The notes below the pieces were generated by a model, which was not told where the DNA came from, did no database searches, and saw only the letters and a list, made by a program, of their open reading frames with translations. A stretch of DNA of 64,000 nt from Brachionus rotundiformis (lineage: Eukaryota; Rotifera; Eurotatoria; Ploima; Brachionidae): contig JAESIW010000122.1 of the NCBI GenBank assembly GCA_016802295.1, positions 495,657 through 559,656 on the forward strand, read 5' to 3'. Positions 1-10,500 of this stretch are shown here, one piece after another; position 1 is the first letter of the stretch, and every line of letters begins with the position of its first letter. The translations under genes and the position numbers were made by a program.

Positions 1-310
1 AATTTTTTTGAGTAACATATCCTCTAAAGCTTTGTGCACCAAAGAAACCCATGAAAACATCTTACTTGCTCCCAGGTCCCAAAGTTTGGTTTAAATATTT
101 GAAAAAAATAAAATTATCTTAATGTTATTTTTTTAAATAGGTTTTCTAATTCAAATTAACACCATTAAAGGTAAAATAAATATATTATATTCTAATGAAA
201 TATATACTAAACAAGTATTTATTTAAAAAGGTGTATAAAAAAACTTGAGTGATTAATTGAAAAAATAATTTTTTTATATTTTTTTAAAAGCTTTATTATT
301 GGGAAAAAAA

Positions 311-1235
311 TTAACTCGAGTTGTCTGAATTGAATTTGTTTGATTGAAGTTGAGTGGCCATGGTGTTGTCCGTAGCATTGTCACTCTGGGTCGTGTTGGC
401 AAGCTCTGGCTCGTCCATGTGTTGATTAGTGATCTCGTTGGACATTTTGTTCTTGACATTGGTCTCGTCGTAGGAAGGCGGAAGAGAGTGTGATATTGGC
501 AGCGATGAGTTGTAGGCGTTTTCGTACGCCGGCGGGTCGAATGGACTGGTTGTCCAAATTGAATTGAAAAAATTCTGACTTGTAGAAGATTGCTGGTCAC
601 TGCTTCGGTTCGATCTGGCCTGGTTATTCCTGCGCCTCATAATTATAAATCTTTATTTAAATTTAAATTTAAATTTTAATCAAAATAGATCTTATCATCT
701 TCTCACTTTCTAAAAATAAGCAGTGATCCGGCTATGATGCACACAGACGAACAAATGAGAGTTATCATGTAAAAAATGTACGTAAACTCTTTTAGAATAA
801 CATTTACCAATTTAAAGACAAATACTCAAAGCTTGACTTACTAAAATCTGCATTGGCATCTTCTTCTTTTTCTACATGAACAAAAAATTATCTAACTATA
901 TTTTTAATTATTAAAATTACTAATGATCTTCAAACAGTTCCAAATGACCAAAACGGCCAGACAATCCATTTTGGAATTGTCATCTTTTATGTTGATGAGA
1001 TCCGATTGTTTTAGGAGACAGGAAGATCCAGTGAAGCATATGGATGCAAGGTCAGCTCTGATATCTGTGTATTTGTCTGGAATATTTGACAAACTGCAAT
1101 TATCCTGGTGAGCAGATTGGCCATAGTCAAACAAAAAAGCATTTGATATAACCAGTTTATATGAATTGGCACACGTTAGCATGATCGAGTCATGCAAACC
1201 ATTCAGCAAACATGTGCATATTAGTTTCTGGTTCA
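311..1235 (-). CDS. Single-pass membrane protein with PPxY tail (5' end missing)
   Basis: Four exons join in frame on the minus strand: 1235-921, 871-842, 788-707 and 650-311, each with GT..AG introns and matching phases (1, 1, 2). The first visible exon encodes a segment with eight or more cysteines, suggesting a disulfide-bonded ectodomain. The 30-nt exon is acidic. The third exon encodes a hydrophobic stretch of about 20 residues (IFYMITLICSSVCIIAGSLL), clearly a membrane segment, followed by basic residues. The last exon encodes a Ser/Asn-rich cytoplasmic tail with two WW-domain ligands, PPAY and PPSY. Cys-rich ectodomain, one membrane span and PPxY tail is the layout of Shisa/VOPP1/WBP1-type proteins, but I cannot assign a family. 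The exon at 1235 opens right after an AG with an in-frame stop behind it, so a further upstream exon (start codon, probably a signal peptide) must exist; I could not find it. Confidence 0.6.
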
Positions 1236-1673
1236 CTTAGCAGGAAAAATGTGTTAAAAAAGAGCGTTTGGAGAACAAACTTGGTAAAGATATGACATGA
1301 ACAGTTCAAAATTATTTATATTATTTTTTCTCTACCAAATTTTAAAATAGATTTGATGCAAGAAAATTGGAAAAGCCAAAGTAGATTACCAAAAAATAAA
1401 GGAGAAATTTTTTTTATTTTTAAATTGTTTTTTTCATGTAAAAAGTCCAAGAATTTACGAGTCTTTGGTCTCTTTATCCATGACCAAATGAGCAAATTTT
1501 AAACAAATTAAATTTCTTGACCTCAGGTAACAGACAATGGATCAAAGTACGTGATATTTGGTCATACAAGTTCAAATTTAGCAAGATGTACATTTTTAAT
1601 TTTGTATAAGAGTTCAATTGCAATTAAATATTAAAATACTATAATAAAACTCATTTAATAATAATAATATATA
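1236..1673. other. AT-rich stretch, no gene seen
   Basis: The missing first exon of the PPxY membrane protein probably lies here or further upstream on the minus strand. No convincing signal-peptide exon with a phase-1 donor was found. Nothing else is recognisable. Confidence 0.4.
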
Positions 1674-2140
1674 CAGCACTGCACAAAAGTTTAGACGCAC
1701 AAGTTTTTTTAATAAGTTTAATTCGTTAGACATAAAAATATTAAGTTTTGTTTTAGAAATAATTTAAAATAAAAATCAGTTTTTAATTAAACTAACTCTG
1801 CTCTTCAAATTGATATAAAATATATGATAATTCGATTTTAGACTTATCTGATAAATTGAAATTAAATAAAAGCCATAAAAGTGTGAGTTTTTGCACAAAA
1901 GTTTAAACGCACATCATCTATGGCACCCCAAAGGAATCAACAAGGCCTGGAAGACCAAAAAAGCTTACTTATAGGGGACTGAAATAGTTTATTTATATAG
2001 GTAAGAAAAAATCCTACAATAAGTAATAAAACGTTGGCCTCTGAGTTTAATTCTAAGTTTAAAAATGTTAAGGTAAGTAGAGAAATAGTATAAGCTACAG
2101 CAAGACTAGCTTGCGGAGCTGGCCTACTAGGAGGCACCAA
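1674..2140 (+). mobile_element. Tc1/mariner-like transposon relic
   Basis: Position 1674 opens with a Tc1-type terminal inverted repeat (TACAGCACTGCACAAAAGTT). Around 1890 the 'gcacaaaagttt' motif recurs. At 1939-1977 a frame reads RPGRPKKLTYRGL, the basic GRPR-type linker between the two helix-turn-helix halves of Tc1 transposases. After a frame change, about 2000-2090 reads VRKNPTISNK and continues as a second helix-turn-helix, then a stop. The catalytic DDE region and a matching right-hand repeat are not visible, so this is a dead, truncated copy. Confidence 0.65.
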
Positions 2141-2382
2141 TGGTAGCTCCTTGCACAATACACATAGAATAAAAGTTCTTGAACTTGTTGACTGAGTCCA
2201 TTTATTTACAAAGCTTTTTAAGCCGGTCTGTCACTTACATTTAGACAAAATATTTGCTTATAATTGAGCATTTTATAGAACTGAATTATCTTTTTTAGTA
2301 AAATTATTCAAGCTTTTCTGAATTGAAATGATCGAATTTAAACCAACTCCACAACCACAATATTAAAAGGGATAATTTAGAA

Positions 2383-2482
2383 TGAAATAGAAGATTAATT
2401 CAAAGACGTGCAACTAGGCTTGTGACCGAAATCAAGAAAATATCCCGTGAAAAAAGATGTTAGAGAAAGCTAAGGGCTTCGA
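2383..2482 (+). pseudogene. Fragment of a non-LTR reverse transcriptase C-terminal region
   Basis: One frame reads NRRLIQRRATRLVTEIKKIS and then a stop after about ten more residues. The 'QRRAT+L+' pattern is common just after the polymerase domain of jockey/CR1-type LINE proteins. Only about 30 codons survive. It lies directly upstream of the left 89-bp repeat flanking the next LINE fragment and is probably an older insertion. Confidence 0.45.
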
Positions 2483-2484
2483 TT

Positions 2485-2573
2485 AAATTAACTGCTTTAT
2501 TAAAACAATAGACATGAAAATAAACTTTTTATAATATTCACTATTTTTATTCAAATTGAAACTATGAATTTAA
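2485..2573 (+). repeat. Left 89-bp direct repeat flanking a LINE insertion
   Basis: Matches 3377-3465 over 89 bp with about five differences. The LINE fragment sits exactly between the two copies, as expected for a target-site duplication. Confidence 0.75.
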
Positions 2574-3376
2574 CAGTAGTCTTTTCTAAGTACAAAAAAG
2601 AGAGAGATAACCTAAACTTAAAAATTTATGGAAACAGAATAGTGAGCCAAAAAGAAATAAAGTTTCTTGGTATAAAATTTGATTCTAAGTTAAACTTTAA
2701 TATACTGGTAGACGAAATTAAAGAACGCTGCAATAAAAGACTAAATATTATTAAGATATTGTTAAACAAAAAATGGGGTCTCAATCAAAACACACTAGGA
2801 AATTTATATAAATCTTTAGTTGGATCAATCTTAGACTATTCTTTTCCTTGCTTAAATTCATTTTCAGAAAATAATATCAAAAAACTTCAAGCAATTCAGA
2901 ATACAGCAGTCAGGTCTATTCTTAAGTTAAAATATGATACTCCCTCCAACATCGTGCATCATGAAGCTTTTTATAAACTAAAATTACTAACAGTCTCGAA
3001 TCGGCTTTTTGAATTGAATGAGAGATATGTTGGGACAGGATTGAGTCATTCTATTCCATTGGTTGAAAGACTGGTGAAGGAATTCAAAGAAGGTTTTGAA
3101 TCAAGATATATTGAATACCCAACTCCATTGTGTAATTGCTACCTTACTATTTCTTCTTATTTTCCTGAAACTTGAACTATGCAAACATGTGCCACATGAA
3201 ACAACCTTTTCCAATCTATGTCTTTTTAACTTTCATTTTTTTAGCTTATTTACTTTATTTTGATTCGTTTTTTTATCTCATTTTATTAACTTTAATTTTA
3301 TTTAATTTTATTTTTTTTTTAATTTATTCTGAAGGAGCCTTAGCTCAGTACAGAAAACAAATAAAAAGCAAAAAAA
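2574..3376 (+). mobile_element. 5'-truncated jockey-like LINE fragment
   Basis: An open frame of about 200 codons (to 3175) reads like the end of a LINE reverse-transcriptase protein: VVFSK near the start, then FLGIKFDSKL and the downstream region with NLYKSLVGSILDYSFPCLNS and LKYDTPSNI. A 3' untranslated part follows and ends in an A-rich tail near 3349-3380. The catalytic core lies upstream and is absent, so the insertion is 5'-truncated. The same family occurs at 36062-36720, sharing the C-terminal YPTPLCNCYLTISS. The apparent ATG at 2564 belongs to the flanking repeat and is not a native start. Confidence 0.8.
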
Positions 3377-3465
3377 AAATTAACTGGTTTCTTAAAACAA
3401 CAGACATGAAATTAAACTTTTTACAATATTCACTATTTTTATTCAAATTGAAACTATGAATTTAA
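3377..3465 (+). repeat. Right 89-bp direct repeat flanking the LINE insertion
   Basis: Copy of 2485-2573; it begins at the end of the LINE A-rich tail. Confidence 0.75.
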
Positions 3466-6239
3466 TCATTCATTAATTTATAAATTTTTAATAAACATTT
3501 ATATCCTTATTTACTCCTTGTTCCTCTGAAGTTAGTCTATGGTGATTCAGGCCAAATTACACAGGCTAGCCTAAAAAACTGTGACCAAGTGCCAAGTGTG
3601 TGAATAATAAGCTTAGTATTGATAAAGCTCTTTACTAAACAAATATCATTAGTACTTATAGTCTGATCATGTCACTACATAGGTACATTTCTAATTTGGT
3701 CTTGGATAAAGCATTAAAAGCTCTTGTGTAAGGCTTCCAATTGGCAGTAATTTACTCAATTTGACTTACCTGATGAGCTGACGACCACACTAGCGAAGCA
3801 TATCGCTATTACCAAAGTAGACAGCCCTGGTACTGAACATAAGAGATCAGGCATCTCAGATTAAGCTAAAGGAATGCGTCAGGCGCCAAATCAGACCTGT
3901 TCTATGTATTTTTTTAAATGATGCGACTTGAATATGAAAATAAAAAAGAATTTAAATATTTAGATTTAAAAGCTTGAGTTACCTTTGTTTCACGTAAGTA
4001 AGCTTTGTCGCATAATATTCAATCTAGTAATATATAACATAAAATAGATTCAAAATAGAGAAAATATTTGATTTGTTGCTTTTAAAAAAAATATCGATTT
4101 ATTTAAAAAAATAAAAAATGAATTAAAGGTAGTGCTTACCTGTACGCATTTGACTTCTTTAAATTAAAAAAAAAGAACAGCTCTGTGCCAACTTGATTCG
4201 AGCTGCAATCACTGGCAACTATAAACATAACTTGATACCTAATATGAATAATTATGTCCTGAGAATAATGTTTTAAAAACTCAAAAATTATTCTATTATT
4301 ATTATTTTATAATTTAATTAATTTTAATTTTGATCAAGTACCATCTTTTGATTAAGATTTGCCACAATAAAGTGTCACTATTTGCTTAGGTTAAATTATT
4401 AATAGAATAAATTTAATTTTTGATTAAATTAGAGTTGTTCGGCTACTACGAGACAACTCTTTGGTTCTCGGGGATTTAAATTTAAATTATCTCTCACGCT
4501 TTCTATGGTTACACAATATTAATTCTTTGTCAAAGGTCTTTGTCACCTCAACAAATATAAAACTTGAATAATTGTAAAATTTACATAAAAAATTATTAGA
4601 ATGAGATATATTTTTATTATTTTAAACTTGATTGGAATGATTTATTAGCAAAAAGTATGACGAAAAACAATTCCAGTTTTTAAATTAAGGTATTTTGAAG
4701 GCTTAATTTTTATAAAAAAATGACCCAAAAATATAGTTTACTAATTAGTTTAAATAAAAGCTGATAATGACTCAATCATAAAATGTGTTTTTTATTTAAA
4801 TAATATTGAAAATTCTAATCAAATTTTTAATTTTAAATTAACAAGATTTTTTTTATTTTTTAATATTTGATTAATCAGTCTATTAATCACCTAATGGTTA
4901 AAAAGTAAAAATTATACATTGCAAATTATAAAATTTATTTAAAAAAACGAATACCAAATGTTGGTCTTGGTCAAAAAGATTTCTTTCTATCAGAAATGGG
5001 AGGTTGATACTTAAATGAAGGTCTTATTATTTTTACCAAAGGGTCCGCTTTAAACAGATGGCTCAGCATGTTGAACTGGGTATATTCAATATTTTTGTTT
5101 TAGAGAGAGACAAATTTGTAAGCACATGTTGTGGTCAGTCTTAAAACCATTTCACTTGGTTTTTTCTCAGATGGTTTATAGAGATTTAAATGCATCACTT
5201 GATATTAAGAATGTCAAATTTTTGAGATTTTTTTCACCTTCAATATGACAATTTTAAATTTTCCTCTTTGCCAATTTTGAACTTACTGAACCAAATTTTT
5301 GCTTAAAATTTTATTAAAAGCTCAAAGCGTGATAGAGATAAAAATCATACAAATATCATTTCAGAAAGCACGTTTTATTGCTTAATCAAGCATTTAATTT
5401 GGCAAGTAAAAATAAATTTTCCATAAATTAATACCATAATGATGAACCAACATTTGGAAAGAATGGGATATTGTAAAAATCAAAGGAGTCTTCAATGACT
5501 GATGCTTTGTAAGCTCAAAATTTATCTTCCAATCTTTCAACACATCAGCTAAAAAGACAGCTTGTGGTCAAAATCAATGAAAATCATTATTTTATATCAA
5601 GAATATATAATTTGTTTTTATTTTCAATTTTTTTTGGTTATATTATAACATTGTGTTAAATAATAGTTTATTTTCGCAACCATTTTGCGTATTTTAATAT
5701 CTAAATTTAGTTCATTAATTTGCTAAAATTTTCATTTTTATTTTTCTTTAAAGAAAGAATTCAAAAAAAGCCTTTCAAAGCTAAAATTAATTTTAGTCAA
5801 AAAAAAACATTTTAAAAATGCCATTTAAATTTCCTGTTGCTATTCAATTAAATAATTAACTATTAATTTTAAATTTGTTATTACGAGTGAAATTGAAAGC
5901 TCATTGAGAATCTTGTCATAAACAATTAAACTATGAAAGTGTTATAGATAATTTTGATTCAAATGCATCCAGGACAATATTCTTGTCCAAATTTTACCAA
6001 ATAAAAATTTATAGTTCTCTATTAGATAATTATCAGATAATTTTTGCTGTTAATTTCAAAATATATATTTTGAGTTAAATTTAATCTGATCTATTCTTTT
6101 AAATTTAAATTATTTTGTCATCTAAATTTTAAATTCAATTGATAGAGAAAAAATAAATTTTTAAAATTTATATTAAAAAAATTATGATCTCACCGGTTAT
6201 AATCTTGTCATATTGATCTTTTAGATCTTTTTTTTTTCC
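3466..6239. other. Gene-free AT-rich spacer
   Basis: About 2.8 kb of strongly AT-rich DNA with stops in all frames. Slightly GC-richer islands near 3530-3900 and 4430-4520 look like decayed repeats, but I recognise no family, RNA gene or regulatory site. Confidence 0.5.
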
Positions 6240-7078
6240 TTATTCACTCCTTGTGGAGCATAGGGTCATTACTTTTGATTTCCACTCAAGTCGATCTTTT
6301 GCCTTTACCCTTGCTTCTCCCCACGTCATTCGTGGCTCTGATTTTGTCATTCTGTATAGGTCAGCATTCGACAGTGTCTCGGGCCAGTGTACCCCGAGAA
6401 TCCTCCGCAGGCTTCCAGTGTGGAAGGTGTTAAGGCTTTTTCTGTCAGATTCACTCATCCCCCAACATTCACTTCCATACATCAATGTTGCTTTTACTAC
6501 ACTGTTGTATTGTTTAAGTTTTGTTTCCTTGCTGTAGCTTTTTGATTTCCATGCTGGTCGGAGTCTAGCAAAGACACTCTTTGCTTTAGCAAGTCCATTC
6601 TTAATGTCTCTGTGTGTTCCCAACGCTGTACTGATAGTGCTACCTAGGTATGTGAATTCATTTACACACTCGATTTGTGTGTACCATCGATGGTGATCAG
6701 GGTATCTAATTTACTGTTTATGCACATTACTTTCGTTTTGGCTCCATTAACTTCTAGTCCGGTTGGTTTAGCCTTGTTCGCCAAGTCTTGCATCTTCATA
6801 TGCATATCTGCTTCTGTACTAGATATTAGCACCAGATCGTCCGCAAAGTCTAAGTCTTCAAGTTTTGCAGTGAATCCCCATTGAACACCTCTCGCACTAA
6901 CAATTGTTTTCTTCATGACATAGTCAATCAATATTAGGAATAGTGTCGGAGAGAGAACGCATCCTTGCCTGACTGTACACGCTTTGAAACTCTCGGATTT
7001 TCCTCTTTCCAGAATCACGCTAGACTCGAAATTCTCTTAGAAGAGTTTTATCAAGTTAACTATCTTCTGTGGTAGGCC
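6240..7078 (-). mobile_element. LINE reverse-transcriptase fragment (RTE/jockey-like), broken
   Basis: Reading 7078 to 6240 on the minus strand gives the second half of a LINE reverse transcriptase. It has a region equivalent to the QGCVLSPTLF motif, the catalytic box FADDLVLISS, then (after a frameshift near 6662) the downstream region with MYGSECWGMSESD and LGVHWPETLSNADLY, ending CSTRSE. There is an in-frame stop near 7043, and the link between the LGVHWPE part and the final MTWGEARVKAK part is too short for this family, implying an internal deletion. Degraded pieces of the same 3' end occur at 29575-29630, 44740-44960, 45200-45430 and 47820-47890, so this family is the most frequent repeat in the window. 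Confidence 0.8.
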
Positions 7079-7555
7079 ATATGATCTTTATATTGCCCAC
7101 AATATTTCTCTGTGCTACTAAGATTAGATATACTCGCAATTTTTTACTACAGAGTCAATTTTACACAATCAAAAATAATAATAATAATTTCTCATTCAAT
7201 TTAATTAAAAATAAGTTTATTCAATTAAAACTCGTAGTCATTTATTTTTTAATATTTATTCATTTTGAAACAATAAACAACAAAAAAATAAAATCGGTTT
7301 TGTTTATACTAAAAGAGAAAAAAAAAAAACAAAATAAAATAAAAATAAAATTATTCTTTAACTAATAATTTAATTTGGAATATTTGTGATCTTATGGCTT
7401 AGAAAAATATGAGACTGCAAAAGACAAATATTGATATTTGATACATTTTTTTTAAACAAAAAAAAAACAATATTTTTTTGTTCTACTAAATTGGAAAAAA
7501 AATCCTCTAACTAGAAAATTGGCAAAAAAGACCAAAAAAAACACAAATGTAGCAA
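7079..7555. other. AT-rich spacer downstream of the nuclear receptor
   Basis: Low-complexity A/T DNA between the LINE relic and the receptor stop codon. It must contain the receptor 3' UTR. Nothing else recognised. Confidence 0.5.
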
Positions 7556-10500
7556 TTAACAGAGGCACTTTTGGCCATTGACCATGCTACCACAGCTCAT
7601 TTCCTCCAACAAATGCTCCTCTTTGTCCACTCTTGGATCGAACACCTTGGCCTCTGGGCCGTGCTTTCTCTCGCTTTCAATGCTGTTCAAGAACAGCTTG
7701 GAAGTTAGTCCGAACATGTTCTGTGTGAGAAACATGTCGTACAACAAATTTGGCAGCTGAATTTCTGGACTTTCTTTTTCAAACTGGATCAGATAGTGCA
7801 TAAATCTCATGCTAATTGACTTGATGTCTGTCAGGGCGAGTAGTAGCGACTCGAACCTGAAAGAGGTCTTGGTGTTCACTCGGCTCTCTCTGGCGCAAAT
7901 TTGTCTCAGCAAATTAAGGCACTGTTGGCGGAAATTTTCCAATTTGTCCACATTGGTGAAGCCATAATCGGATTTGAACAAAACTAGGGCCTTGAGGCAC
8001 AAATATTCCTGTTTGGTCAGCTCTAGCCGATTCAGTCGGCCTATTATGGCCACAAAATGGTCATAAATGTCTGCTATTTTAAGATCCTTGCACATTTGGC
8101 GAGTTATTGGCAAATTTTCATTGATCACAAAGCAAATGTCGGCGTCTTCCTTTTGGGCGTGGGCTATTGATCGCCACAAACAGTCGACTAGGATCACCTC
8201 TAAAAAGTTGAGCTCTATCGAGTAGGTTTGGTCCTCGAGAGTCAGCGAGCCAAAGTTGGGTATGCATTTGGCCCATGAAATGAGAGCATTGCACTCTTGG
8301 TCGACCAGATCGACCATTAGTTGCTTCAGCTCGACTAAATTGTAGTTAAATTTGAAATTAATCATACGCTTCATTATCTTGCTTTGCTCCAGGGCGGTCT
8401 GCAGTTTGTCATTGTAGTCGTTTTCAATGGCATGGAGACAAGTGAGAAAAAATGTCTCGTTCTCTGACGCCCTGTTCGTTGGAAGTGAGTCCGGGTAGGT
8501 GTCCTCTTCTTCCATGTCGGCACAGTCCATGTTCATGTTGTGCGCGTCTGGCTCGTTCGGGTACATAAAATGCTGGCTGGTTGTCGATGAAGTGTCCACT
8601 GTGGGCGACTGACTCGATATTGACTCGTCTTGGTATGTGTCCAATTTTTGTACTTTGCTCACTTGCTGGCACTGGTCTCCGTTGGCGTTTGCTTTAGCCG
8701 GCATTTTGTTCATATTCACTTTATCTGAATTTTTCTTGTTGTATTGTTTTCTTTCTCGCTTCGAAGCTTAAATTAATTTTATTAGGCTTTGTAGGCATGA
8801 ACATAAAACATGAAGTGTATACGCATGACTTAAATTTAAGTCGATATGAGGTAAGGTCATGTGACAAATGGTACGAATGATGCATTTAAGATCAGGAGTT
8901 GATTAATTAAATATTTGGTTTTGATTGATATGATTTTTTAATTGCAATCAGCTGTCAGTTGTTTTTTATGATTTTTAAAACAGACAAAAAAATAGTCATC
9001 ATCGCGCACTTAGTACATGCATGGATTTTAAAAAATTTATTTTTTTGCTATTCTAGAACTATAAATTATACAGCAATCAACTACATATATTCAACAGATT
9101 ACAACCAAATTATCAATTAGTATTTATTTTTTATTAATTTGTCAATTTAACTGTCAGATTAAAACATATTGTTTAAAATATTTATTATAAATAAAGATGA
9201 GGAAATTTTATTACACTAAATACTCGTTTGAATAGACACTAAAATAAGACTATTAAACGCGCTTAATTATGTAAAGTCACGTGACTTTATTTTTTTTTCT
9301 AGAACAACCAATCAAAATGACCGGTTAATAAAGCATGATGTTTTTATTTTTGTCTTAAACAAAAAGTGAGTTTACTGTGTAAAGGTTCTAAAAATCGCCT
9401 ACAAATACTTATCGACTTAATTTAATTAATCAATTCTAATCAAGATAAGATAGCCTATTCATATAGAAACAAAAATCATACTTGTTTTGGTCATGCCGAC
9501 TGCGAAGCATTTCATAAGGCGGCAAGACTGACAAGACTTTCTTCTTTGTTTGTCAATTGTGCACGTATTGGTAGCCGGGCAGACATAGGCCGGCGTGTCG
9601 CCCTGGGTCGAGCGTTTAAAAAAAGCCTTACATCCCTCACACGAATACACGCCATAGTGGTATCCGGAGGCCGCATCCGAGCACACCTCGCATATTTTGT
9701 CCTTCAACTGCTCAGTTGCAGCGTTATTGTGCGCATTTTTGGCATTGGCGCGCGGCTTTGGCCCGCTCAACTTCTGTCCTAGCTTTTGGTTTGTCTGTAT
9801 GACGTCTGCTGAATGTGGCATGAAGTTTACCTGGGCATCGGGCGATATCAGACCAGTCTGGTACGAAGCGAAGGCCTTGAGCTGTGCTGACGAAGAGGCC
9901 GACGAAGACGAGGAGGAGGACGATGTTGAAGACGACGAGGACATGGGTGTTATTGAGAGCGGCGGGTCCGGCGAACACGGCGATGTAGACGACACCGACA
10001 CGGACGACGAGCCATCTTTTTAAAAAAATTTTTTATTTTTTCTATTTTAATTATTAATTATTGATAAAGTAAATAAATAGATAAAAAGAAAATTTTTTTG
10101 TTTATAAAGTTAGTCCGTATGTGACATTGGGAGAGTGAGTGAGTGGGTGGGTGAGCTTAGCTTACCGTATTCAAAATACGAAGAGCCTAGTTTGGCATTA
10201 AAACTGTCATCATTATTATGTGCCATGAAAGACTTTAGTATTCTCTTATTGTAGGGCAGACTCTCGGGGCTGGTGTGCTCACCAAGCTCCATGCATCTCT
10301 TGAACCTGTTTCTGCATATGCTGGCCTCGGTGTCCGGGCTCTCCCGTGCGCTCATCTCTTCGAAGTGCACGGCAGGCCGGATCGACAGCAGTCCGTTCGG
10401 CTGGTACTCGCCACTCATCAGCTTGCCAGGCACTCTACTTGCCAGAAAGTTCTGCTCGCAAAAGTGTCTTTCAAATTGTACTTTTTTCATATTTGTTTAT

